Assembly: GCA_018001935.1 (NCBI GenBank)
Contig: JAGNHB010000007.1
Location: 63,027-127,026, forward strand
DNA: 64,000 nucleotides
Source of the DNA: Acidobacteriota bacterium
Lineage (GTDB): Bacteria > Acidobacteriota > JAAYUB01
Direction of reading: 5' to 3'
Shown here: in pieces, positions 57,149 through 64,000 of the stretch
How the letters are laid out: each line of letters starts with the position of its first letter
How positions within the stretch are numbered: position 1 is the first letter of the stretch
Program-made: the position numbers and the translations under genes
Notes under the pieces: model-generated
What the model was told of the DNA's origin: nothing
The model's database searches: none
What the model saw: only the letters and a program-made list of their open reading frames with translations

Positions 57149-58366
57149 CTATTCCGGTTTTTGCTTCCGATCGATGACCTCGACCGTGTCCATGGCGATG
57201 ACGAGTTCCTCGTTGGTGGGGATCACCAGGACGGCGGTTTTCGAGTCCGGTGTCGAGATGACGGCTTCCTTGCCCCGGATGGTCTCCCCATTCTTCGCCC
57301 GGTCCAGGTGAATGCCCATGAACTCCAGGCCCGAGAGGGACTTCTCCCGGATCAGCGGGCTGTTCTCGCCCACCCCGGCGGTGAAGACCACGGCGTCCGT
57401 CCCGCCGAGGACGGCGTTGTAGGCGCCGATGTACTTCCGGATCCGGTAGCCGTAGATCTCGAGGGCGAGCGTCGCGCGGGGGTCCCCCTTCTCGTGGAGG
57501 TCCTCAAGGTCGCGCATGTCGGACGACGTCCCCGAGATCCCCAGGACGCCGCTGAACTTGTTGAGGAGGTTGTTGGCTTCCAGCAGGGAGAGCTGTTCCT
57601 GCTCCATGATGTGCAGGATGACGGCGGGGTCGATGTCCCCCGAGCGGGTCCCCATCACCAGCCCCTCCAGCGGGGTGAAGCCCATGGAGGTGTCCACCGA
57701 CTTCCCGCCCCTGACGGCGGTGGCGCTGGCGCCGTTGCCGAGGTGAAGGGTGATGAGGCTGGTCTCCTCCGGTTTCCGGCCGAGCAGTTCGCAGGCCCGT
57801 CGGGAAACGTAGTAGTGGGAGGTCCCGTGAAAACCGTAGCGGCGGACGGCGTACTGCTCGTAGAGCTGGTACGGGATGGGGTAGATGAACGCGTGCTCCG
57901 GGATGGTGGAGTGAAAGGCGGTGTCGAAGACGGCCACGTTGGGGACCCCGGGAAGGATGGCCCGCGAGGCCTCGATGCCCTGGATGTTCGGGGGGTTGTG
58001 GAGCGGGGCCAGCTGGATGTTGTCCTTGAGGACCTGGATCACGGCGTCGTCGATCAGGGTGGAGTGGGTGAACTTCTCCCCCCCGTGGACCACGCGGTGC
58101 CCCACGGCCTGGATGTCCTCGACCCGCTTGAGGACGCCGGTCTCGGGGGCGCCCAGCATCCGCAGGACCACGCCGATCGCCAGCGAGTGGTCCGACAGGT
58201 CGTCCTCCCGGGAGAGTTTCGGGACGCCGGGGCGCTCCAGCTCGAACACCGCCCCGATCATCCCGATACGGTCCGCCTTGCCCCAGGCGAGGGCCGCCCC
58301 GGAAGCGGTGTCGAACAGCTTGTACTTCACGGTGGAGCTGCCGCAGTTCAGGGTCAGTACGATCAT
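57149..58366 (-). CDS. ackA: Acetate kinase
   Basis: 405 residues, the normal length. It converts acetyl phosphate and ADP to acetate and ATP. ASKHA-fold blocks: TLNCGSSTVKYKLFD at the start, AVGHRVVHGG, FDTAFHSTIPEHAF, GFHGTSHYYVS, HLGNGAS and GTRSGDIDP. All catalytic segments are present. The pta partner is absent; instead a 3-hydroxyacyl-CoA dehydrogenase-like gene lies 12 bp upstream. This suggests fermentation or acyl-CoA breakdown, and butyrate kinase-like activity cannot be excluded, but the sequence looks like AckA. Confidence 0.94.
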   Translation of the reverse strand: MIVLTLNCGSSTVKYKLFDTASGAALAWGKADRIGMIGAVFELERPGVPKLSREDDLSDHSLAIGVVLRMLGAPETGVLKRVEDIQAVGHRVVHGGEKFTHSTLIDDAVIQVLKDNIQLAPLHNPPNIQGIEASRAILPGVPNVAVFDTAFHSTIPEHAFIYPIPYQLYEQYAVRRYGFHGTSHYYVSRRACELLGRKPEETSLITLHLGNGASATAVRGGKSVDTSMGFTPLEGLVMGTRSGDIDPAVILHIMEQEQLSLLEANNLLNKFSGVLGISGTSSDMRDLEDLHEKGDPRATLALEIYGYRIRKYIGAYNAVLGGTDAVVFTAGVGENSPLIREKSLSGLEFMGIHLDRAKNGETIRGKEAVISTPDSKTAVLVIPTNEELVIAMDTVEVIDRKQKPE

Positions 58367-58378
58367 GGTCCTTCTCCC

Positions 58379-59254
58379 TCAGAGGTCGATCCGCCGGTAC
58401 TGGCTGTCATACCGGTGGAAACCTTCCCCGCTCTTGACGCCCAGCTTCCCCTCGCGGACCATCCGCCGCAGCAGGGGGCACGCCCGGTACGTCGGGTCCC
58501 CCAGGTGCTTGAACAGCCCGTCCAGGGAGTCCAGGACCGTGTCGATCCCCATCTGGTCGGCCATGGCCAGGGGGCCGAGTGACAGGTTGAATCCCAGGTG
58601 GATGGCGTCGTCGATTTCCTTGGCGGACGCCAGACCTTCCATCAGGACGTTGGCGGCGGTGTTGATCATGGGCAGGATGATGCGGGCCGTCAGGTAGCCC
58701 GGGTACTCGAACACTTCGAAACACCGTTTCCCGAGGGTCCCGATGAGGATCTTGACGGTGCCGCAGGTCTCCTCGGAAGTCTTCTCGCCCTTGATGATCT
58801 CCACCACCACGGATTTCGACACGGGGACGAGGAAGTGGACCCCCATCATGCGCTTGGGGCGTCTCAGGTACTTCTGGAGCTCGGAGACGCTGGCGGTGGT
58901 GGTGTTCATGAGGAGGATCGTCTCGTCGGAGCAGATTTCCTCCAGTTTCAGGAACTGGTCCCGGATCTCGTCGAAGTGGCGGCCCCGGATCTCGATGACC
59001 ACCTGGGCGGCCTTGAGATCGGTGAGCCGGGTGGTGGTGGCGATGCGCTTGAGGATGGCCTTCTTGTCGCCGGGGGTGATACCCCACCGGCGGATGTCCT
59101 TGTCCAGGCCCTGCGTCACCTGCTCCACGGCCTGGGCGAGCCACTTCTCGCGATCGTCGTACAGAATGACCTTCAACTTGGACTGGGCGATGGCACGGGC
59201 GGCGCCCTGTGCCACCGTCCCGCACCCGATGATGCCGATGGTCGAAATTTTCAT
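58379..59254 (-). CDS. 3-hydroxyacyl-CoA dehydrogenase-like protein (divergent active site)
   Basis: 291 residues. The NAD-binding start is IGIIGCGTVAQGAARAIA. The middle follows 3-hydroxybutyryl-CoA dehydrogenases: NTTTASVSEL, then GVHFLVPVSKSVVVEI, which keeps the catalytic His and Glu but replaces the usual HFFNP Asn by Val, and YPGYLTARIILPMINTAANVL, where the usual NR reads AR. The C-terminal domain ends GEGFHRYD. So the fold is sure, the standard activity less so; a related acyl-CoA or hydroxyacid substrate is possible. It precedes ackA by 12 bp on the same strand. Confidence 0.82.
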   Translation of the reverse strand: MKISTIGIIGCGTVAQGAARAIAQSKLKVILYDDREKWLAQAVEQVTQGLDKDIRRWGITPGDKKAILKRIATTTRLTDLKAAQVVIEIRGRHFDEIRDQFLKLEEICSDETILLMNTTTASVSELQKYLRRPKRMMGVHFLVPVSKSVVVEIIKGEKTSEETCGTVKILIGTLGKRCFEVFEYPGYLTARIILPMINTAANVLMEGLASAKEIDDAIHLGFNLSLGPLAMADQMGIDTVLDSLDGLFKHLGDPTYRACPLLRRMVREGKLGVKSGEGFHRYDSQYRRIDL

Positions 59255-59294
59255 CCGGTCCTCCCCGGGTCTCCCGCGGGAGACGCTGCGGTCC

Positions 59295-59981
59295 TCAGTG
59301 GATCTTGATGCCGAAGGTGAACTGGAGTTCGCCCTTGTTGCGCTTGTAGAAGGTCTCCGCGCCGGTGAAATTGTCCAGCCCCCACCAGATGTACTTGAAG
59401 TCGATCACGTACATGAAGGAGGAGGAAGGGATCTCGAAACCGCCGTTGAAGTAGAAGCCGACGTTCGTGCGGCTGTTGTAGGCGGGGACGAGGTTGTAAT
59501 CCTGGGTGACGCCGGTCGTGTTGGTGGACTGGCTGTGGGCCAGGATGAAGTCGGTCTGGACGCCGGCGCCCACGTAGGGGTGGCCGTTCATCTTGTTGAA
59601 AGCCACCTTCACGCCCACCGGGAGGTCCAGGACGTGGAAGTAGACCCGGAAGTCGCCCAGGACGGGCGGCGTGTCCGTGGTGGCGAAATCCCCCTTGAAA
59701 TTCAGAAATTTGTACGCGGCCGCCGTGGTGAAGTAAATGTCCTGGCCACCCCGGAAGAGGGCGATGTCGTAGAAGGCCCCGCCCAGGAACCCCAGCTTGC
59801 CGTCCACCTTCACCGCCGAGAAGGGGTTGGTGGGGCTGGAGGGGAGAGCCTCGAAACCGTTCCGCACCAGACCGAACTTGAACCCGTACTGGAACCGGGG
59901 GCCGTCGTCGTCATCCGCCAGCACGGTCCCGAACAGCATCACGGCGCACACCAGCATCAGGGGAAATCGGTGTTTTTTCAT
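59295..59981 (-). CDS. Outer-membrane beta-barrel protein
   Basis: 228 residues with a signal peptide ending FGTVLA before DDDDGPRF. The mature part alternates hydrophobic and polar residues in about eight to ten strands, with aromatic residues at strand ends (FQYGFKFGLV, GAFYDIALF, VGFYFNGGFEI, QFTFGIKIH), as expected of a small OmpA/OmpW-like barrel. The last strand ends in His rather than Phe. ATG 59981 has an AGGAGTTTTC-like site in its leader. Function unknown. Confidence 0.8.
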   Translation of the reverse strand: MKKHRFPLMLVCAVMLFGTVLADDDDGPRFQYGFKFGLVRNGFEALPSSPTNPFSAVKVDGKLGFLGGAFYDIALFRGGQDIYFTTAAAYKFLNFKGDFATTDTPPVLGDFRVYFHVLDLPVGVKVAFNKMNGHPYVGAGVQTDFILAHSQSTNTTGVTQDYNLVPAYNSRTNVGFYFNGGFEIPSSSFMYVIDFKYIWWGLDNFTGAETFYKRNKGELQFTFGIKIH

Positions 59982-60189
59982 GAGAAAACTCCAGGAATAG
60001 AATCGTCAAAGCGGTATTTTGCCACACATCGGGGTCGAGATCAATCGAATATGTTTGAGGCGAGGGAGCCGGGACGGGCGTTCACCCGACCAGGACCTCG
60101 GCGCGGCGCGAGGCGGCATGCGCTTGGGGTTTCAGGAAGTGACCGCTCCCTCACGGTCGCGGCTCCGACTGCTTTTCCGGAGAGGACCC

Positions 60190-60867
60190 ATGACCCGCAC
60201 CACCTATTCCGTCATCCTGCCCGCCGCCGGTCGGTCGTCCCGCATGGGCGAGCCCAAGATGCTCCTGCGGGTCGGCGGGGTCCCGCTCCTCCGGCGGATC
60301 GTGGAAACCTTCCGGGACGGCCTGGGGAACGACGCCGAGGGCCTTCAATGGGAAATCATCGTTGTAACCGGATATTATCGTGAATCAATTGAGAAACTGC
60401 TGGAGGATCTTCCCGCCCGGCCGGTGTTCAACCCGGAACACCACCTCGACATGGCGGTCTCGCTGAAGGTCGGGTTTGCGGCTGCCGCCGTCCCTCGCGA
60501 CTTCTACCTCACGTCGCCCGCGGACCACCCGGGCATCCGGTCGGCCACCGTCGCCCGACTCGTCCGGGCGTTCGACCCCGCGAACCCGGACCGCATCCTG
60601 GTCCCCTGCTGCGACGGCCGCCGGGGGCACCCTGTCCTCCTCCCCGGCGGCGCGGGGGCCCGGGTGACGGCCGCACCGCCGGGGTGGACGCTTCGCGACC
60701 TCGTGCGCGGCGGCGCCTATCCCGTCATCGAGGTGGCGGTTGACGACCCGGGCGTTTACGAGGATGTGGACACCCCCGCCGACCTGGCGGCTGCGTCCCT
60801 GGCGCCGCCCCCTCCCCCTGATGAGTCCGAAATGCGGGACTGCCCAGATCGACGCCCCCGCAAATAG
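60190..60867 (+). CDS. MobA-like nucleotidyltransferase (MocA/CoxI type)
   Basis: 225 residues of the NTP-transferase family with the start VILPAAGRSSRMGEPKMLL, the Gly/Arg/Lys nucleotide loop. TSPADHPGIR (about 115) is the metal-binding part and corresponds to the DQP/DxP motif; RRGHPVLLP is the next block. Relatives attach cytidine or guanosine to molybdopterin for molybdenum hydroxylases. No molybdoenzyme is in the window, so substrate and partner are open. ATG 60190 follows GGAGAGGACCC. An AT-rich codon run is at 60352-60402. The C-terminal 20 residues are low-complexity. Confidence 0.83.
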   Translation: MTRTTYSVILPAAGRSSRMGEPKMLLRVGGVPLLRRIVETFRDGLGNDAEGLQWEIIVVTGYYRESIEKLLEDLPARPVFNPEHHLDMAVSLKVGFAAAAVPRDFYLTSPADHPGIRSATVARLVRAFDPANPDRILVPCCDGRRGHPVLLPGGAGARVTAAPPGWTLRDLVRGGAYPVIEVAVDDPGVYEDVDTPADLAAASLAPPPPPDESEMRDCPDRRPRK

Positions 60868-60876
60868 TCTTTTTTG

Positions 60877-60970
60877 CCCGCGAATCACGCGAATGAAGGC
60901 GAATCAGAAATCAAAAACTGATAGATATTATTCGTGTTATAAATTCGCGCCTCTTCGTTTTATTCGCGGG
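60877..60970. repeat. 28-bp imperfect inverted repeat
   Basis: Arms 60877-60904 and 60943-60970, ending in perfect 9-bp CCCGCGAAT / ATTCGCGGG; the inner parts match partly. The loop is AT-rich. Confidence 0.65.
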
Positions 60971-61030
60971 AAATCTCCCTCTCGCGACTTTCTGCGGGGT
61001 CATCATGAATTGCAACCGCTTGCTTACGCG

Positions 61031-61077
61031 CGCGGCTCTGACTCTTCGCGCGCGGCTCTGACTCTTCGCGCGCGGCG
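61031..61077 (+). repeat. 20-bp tandem repeat, about 2.3 units
   Basis: Unit CGCGGCTCTGACTCTTCGCG at 61031-61050 and 61051-61070, both identical, then CGCGGCG of a third. Confidence 0.9.
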
Positions 61078-61199
61078 CAGGCGCACGGCCCGCCGCCCCG
61101 CCCGGAAGCGGCCGGGTTCCCCCCGCCGGCTTTGCACTTGATCCGCGAAGATCGGCGGCGTACAATCCGGGTGTTCACTCCACGCCGCGGGAGAGGTGC

Positions 61200-63200
61200 A
61201 TGAGAAGATTTCGCTTCGCCGCCACCATCAAGGGCAAGATCCTCATCTACACGGGGTCCATCGCCTTCCTCACCCTCTCCGTTCTCATTTTCCTGCAGAC
61301 CGGCGACATGTACGAACGCCTGATGACCGACAGCCGCCACACCATCCAGGTCAACAACAACAAGGCGGCCGCCGAGATCGAAAAGGGGAACCAAAGCGCC
61401 GTCACGTGGCCGAAGAGCATGGCGTTCGCCCAGGTCCACGGGCTCTTCGGGAAACGGGAGGCGACCATGGGCTACGTCCGGGACGTCCTGTCCGCCAACG
61501 CCGCCTTCTTCGACGCCTACACCATCTACGAGCCCAACGCCGACGGGCAGGACCAGGCCAACGCCGGCAAGCCGGGGTCCGACGCCCGGGGACGGTTCGG
61601 GGCCGTCCTGAACAACGTCAACGGGCGCTTCGAGTGGGCCCTGCCGGTGAACATGGAGACCAGCCTGTACTACCAGGGCTGCAAGGAGAAATTCCTCTCG
61701 GGCGCGAAGGACCTGACCATGGTGACGGAGCCCTACCTCTACGAGGGGGTTCTGATGGTGGAGCAGACCTATCCCATCGTCATCGACGGCCGCTTCAAGG
61801 GTGTGACGGGCGTCGACCGGACCCTCGACTTCATCCTGGAGGACCTCCGCAAGATCAAGCCCTGCCGGAGCGCCGAGTTCTTCCTGGTCAGCCAGCGGGG
61901 GGCCGTGATCGCCGCCACGCCGGACCCCGAACTGCACACGCGGAAGATCGACGAGACGCCGTACCGGGAAATCCTGCGACGCTGCATCGACAGCCGCGCG
62001 TCCAACGGGGTGCACACCGTCAGTGACCCGTCCGACGGCGAAACCTACCTCTACACGGGCTGCCCGGTAAAGACCGGCGACTGGACCCTGGTCATGCGGG
62101 TGGCCGAGAGGGAAATCACCGAGCCGGTCCTGGCCACGCTCCGGCGTTCCCTCCTCGTCTCGGCGCTCGGCGTGCTCCTGACCTTCCTCGGCCTCTACAT
62201 CATCGGGAACTCCATCGCGCGCCCCCTGAAATCCACCGTCGAGACCGCCCGGCAAATCGCCGCGGGGGACCTCACGGTCCGCCTGAACAGCGCGGCCGGC
62301 GGGGAGGTCGGGCATCTGATCGAGGCCATGCAGGGAATGACGGCCAGCCTCAACAAGGTCCTGACCCAGGTCCAGAACGCGGGCCGGCAGGTCGGGTCCG
62401 CCGCCCGCCAGATCGACGAGGCGGCGGTGACCCTTCAGGCGACGGTGGGCGAACAGGCCGCCTCCACCGGTCAGACACGGCTCGCGGTGGAAGAGATCTT
62501 CGCGACGTCGGACCGCCTGGCCCACACCATGGGCGAGGTGACCACCGTGGCCGCCGGGACGGTGGAACTGGCCGACGAAGGCGGCAAGCGGCTGGAGGCG
62601 ATGGAAGCGAGGATGCGGGAACTCTCGGAGGGCGCCCTGACCATCTCCTCCCGGTTGACCGCCATCCGCACCAAGACGTCGAAGATCGGGAAAATCCTCA
62701 CCGCCATCACCCGCGTCGCCGACCAGACCAACATGCTTTCCCTCAACGCCGCCATCGAGGCCGAGAAGGCCGGCGACGCCGGGCTCGGTTTCGGCGTAGT
62801 GGCCCGGGAGATCCGCCTGCTGGCCGATCAGACCGCCGAATCCGCCCAGGACATCGAGCAGATGATCACGGACATGCAGGATGCCGTGAGCGCGGGGGTC
62901 TCCGGCATGGACAACTTCGCCGCCATGGTCCGGAGCGGGATCGAGGAGGTGGAACGGCTCGGTGCGCAGATGGAGCGGATACTCGCCCAGGTCAGGGACC
63001 TGCTGCCCCGTTTCGTCACCGTGGACGAAGGGATGCAGTCGCAGTCGGAATCGGCCCGTCAGATCCGGGATCTCGTGGGGTGCCTGAGCGACGCGACCCG
63101 GCACACCGCCGGCTCGGCAGCGGGGCTGAACCAGGCGGCGACGAGCCTGCAGTCCGCCCTCCGCGACCTCGACGACGAGGTGGCGCGCTTTAAGCTCTGA
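61200..63200 (+). CDS. Methyl-accepting chemotaxis protein (Cache-HAMP-MA)
   Basis: 666 residues. A first membrane segment (about 13-30) and a second (about 317-338) enclose a roughly 285-residue periplasmic region of dCache type (SAVTWPKSMAFAQVHGLFG ... VDGRFKGVTGVD-like blocks), which binds a small ligand. HAMP (about 340-392) and a methyl-accepting signalling domain follow, with the hairpin ITRVADQTNMLSLNAAIEAEKAGDA continued by GFGVVAREIRLLADQTA. Its EKAGDAGLGFGVVA tip and KTSKI region resemble receptors of Wsp-type systems, in line with the CheR-TPR protein at 25009, 36 kb away. ATG 61200 follows GGGAGAGGTGC. Confidence 0.92.
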   Translation: MRRFRFAATIKGKILIYTGSIAFLTLSVLIFLQTGDMYERLMTDSRHTIQVNNNKAAAEIEKGNQSAVTWPKSMAFAQVHGLFGKREATMGYVRDVLSANAAFFDAYTIYEPNADGQDQANAGKPGSDARGRFGAVLNNVNGRFEWALPVNMETSLYYQGCKEKFLSGAKDLTMVTEPYLYEGVLMVEQTYPIVIDGRFKGVTGVDRTLDFILEDLRKIKPCRSAEFFLVSQRGAVIAATPDPELHTRKIDETPYREILRRCIDSRASNGVHTVSDPSDGETYLYTGCPVKTGDWTLVMRVAEREITEPVLATLRRSLLVSALGVLLTFLGLYIIGNSIARPLKSTVETARQIAAGDLTVRLNSAAGGEVGHLIEAMQGMTASLNKVLTQVQNAGRQVGSAARQIDEAAVTLQATVGEQAASTGQTRLAVEEIFATSDRLAHTMGEVTTVAAGTVELADEGGKRLEAMEARMRELSEGALTISSRLTAIRTKTSKIGKILTAITRVADQTNMLSLNAAIEAEKAGDAGLGFGVVAREIRLLADQTAESAQDIEQMITDMQDAVSAGVSGMDNFAAMVRSGIEEVERLGAQMERILAQVRDLLPRFVTVDEGMQSQSESARQIRDLVGCLSDATRHTAGSAAGLNQAATSLQSALRDLDDEVARFKL

Positions 63201-63202
63201 CC

Positions 63203-64000
63203 TCACTCGTAGTGAAGGCACTCGATGGGGTCGAGCCGCGAGGCCTTCACGGCGGGCCAGATGCCGAAGGTCAGCCCCACGAGGACGGAGACCCCCATCC
63301 CGAGGGCAGTCCAGAAGGTCGATATCCGGGCCGGCAGTCCGGGGACCGCCAGGTTGATCCCGAGCACCAGCAGGGCCGAGCAGGCGATCCCGGCGACCCC
63401 CCCCACGGTGGTGAGCGTCACGGCTTCTGTCACGAACTGGAGAAGGATGTCCCGTCTCCGGGCCCCCATGGCCATCCGCACCCCGATTTCCCGGGTCCGC
63501 TCCTTCACCGAGACCAGCATGATGTTCATCACCCCGATCCCCCCCACCATGAGGCCGATGGACGCCACCACGATGGTGATGACGAAGAGGACGAAGGTGA
63601 GCTGGTTCCAGAGGTCCACCAGGAAATTGGCCGTGAACATCTCGAAGTCGTTGGGCTTGCTGTGCGGGAGCTTCCGGACCTTCCGGAGCACGTACTCGGT
63701 CTCGTTCATGGCCGCCTCGAGTCGCCCGGGGTCGTCCACGGCGAAGGCGATGGTGATCTCCTTCACCTCGGGCCACTGCTTGTGAAAGGTCCCGAAGGGG
63801 ACCAGGACGAAATTGTCTTCCGAAAAACCGCCGAACAGGCCTTTCTGGTGCTCCAGGACCCCGATGATGCCGAAGGGGATGCCGTTGATCCGGATCTCGC
63901 GGCCGATGGGGTCCTCGACGGGGAACAGCGACCGGGCGATGCCGTCGCCCAGGACCGCCACGCGGACGGCCCTGTCCGACTCCACCGGGGTGAAGAAGCG
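63203..64000 (-). CDS. MacB/FtsX-type ABC transporter permease, C-terminal part
   Basis: The gene runs off the window; its frame is open to base 64000, so the N-terminus is missing. About 266 residues are visible. The first part is the end of a periplasmic MacB_PCD domain (RSLFPVEDPIGREIRING, FGIIGVLE); then come three membrane segments of the FtsX domain with the typical GGIGVMNIMLVSVKERTREIGVRMA block, and the end GIWPAVKASRLDPIECLHYE, standard for the family. Such permeases work with a LolD/MacB ATPase in lipoprotein, peptide or macrolide export. The gene is convergent with the chemoreceptor, 2 bp apart. Confidence 0.93.
   Translation of the reverse strand, partial: RFFTPVESDRAVRVAVLGDGIARSLFPVEDPIGREIRINGIPFGIIGVLEHQKGLFGGFSEDNFVLVPFGTFHKQWPEVKEITIAFAVDDPGRLEAAMNETEYVLRKVRKLPHSKPNDFEMFTANFLVDLWNQLTFVLFVITIVVASIGLMVGGIGVMNIMLVSVKERTREIGVRMAMGARRRDILLQFVTEAVTLTTVGGVAGIACSALLVLGINLAVPGLPARISTFWTALGMGVSVLVGLTFGIWPAVKASRLDPIECLHYE

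Larger units (their letters stand above)
60868..61199. other. 332-bp intergenic region with inverted and tandem repeats
   Basis: No gene is seen. It contains a 28-bp inverted repeat (60877-60904 with 60943-60970) built on CCCGCGAAT / ATTCGCGGG, round an AT-rich loop, and a 20-bp tandem repeat (61031-61070) with a partial third unit. The last 40 bp before the chemoreceptor gene contain its GGGAGAGG ribosome binding site; no clear promoter was found. Confidence 0.6.

Overview
The window is a GC-rich (roughly two-thirds G+C by eye), densely coded stretch from a diderm bacterium. The diderm call rests on an LptF-LptG permease, Lgt with several lipobox proteins, an outer-membrane barrel, and PssA/Psd phosphatidylethanolamine synthesis. 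A VWFA-related protein of the type common in Acidobacteriota, a Ser/Thr kinase-ATPase-TPR protein, secreted repeat proteins and many dispersed intergenic palindromes make Acidobacteriota or a nearby phylum the best guess; there is no rRNA or other marker here to prove it. I saw no tRNA, rRNA, CRISPR array, transposase or integrase.

Layout. 1-6 kb: the end of a 4-alpha-glucanotransferase, a lipocalin lipoprotein, proline dehydrogenase, an EF-G-like GTPase with lgt, and a decayed amylosucrase-type gene. 6-15.5 kb (mostly minus strand): a kinase/ATPase regulator, a cyclophilin lipoprotein, small proteins, the pssA-psd operon with a short coiled-coil protein, a VWFA-like secreted protein and a GNAT acetyltransferase. 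15.6-20.5 kb (plus): RibD-type reductase, TtcA, an inositol monophosphatase, an AT-rich dif-like site, and a single-chain LptF-LptG fusion. 20.6-24.4 kb (minus): an overlapping operon of a radical SAM enzyme with a Tat-like leader, a LarA-type racemase and a GlcD-type FAD oxidase. 24.5-29.5 kb: a CheW/CheR-TPR pair, a Gfo/Idh/MocA oxidoreductase, and a membrane protein translationally coupled to a Tat-exported ferredoxin-type aldo/keto reductase.

29.5-30.6 kb: a HEPN-MNT toxin-antitoxin pair, less GC-rich than its surroundings, between two identical 122-bp direct repeats. 30.8-38.8 kb (minus): a secreted ankyrin-repeat protein, then dprA-topA-lipoprotein in an overlapping operon. 39-45 kb (plus): a PilZ protein, a 3D-domain cell-wall protein broken at a C10 tract, and an operon of two SGNH hydrolases, an MBOAT acyltransferase and a zinc-ribbon protein, probably for polysaccharide O-acylation. 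45-54.7 kb (plus): M20 peptidase, YceH, a DHH phosphoesterase, two secreted proteins (DUF4091 with five C-terminal repeats; a dockerin-tailed putative glycosidase) and MutY. 54.9-64 kb: an exported tryptophan-rich protein, acetate kinase, a divergent 3-hydroxyacyl-CoA dehydrogenase, an outer-membrane barrel, a MobA-like nucleotidyltransferase, a chemoreceptor, and the end of a MacB/FtsX-type permease.

The most unusual items are the repeat-flanked HEPN-MNT cassette, the AmrS-LarA-GlcD operon with its apparently exported radical SAM enzyme, the C10 frameshift, the LptF-LptG fusion, the dif-like AT island, a 21-bp hairpin present three times, and short AT-rich codon islands inside otherwise GC-rich genes.
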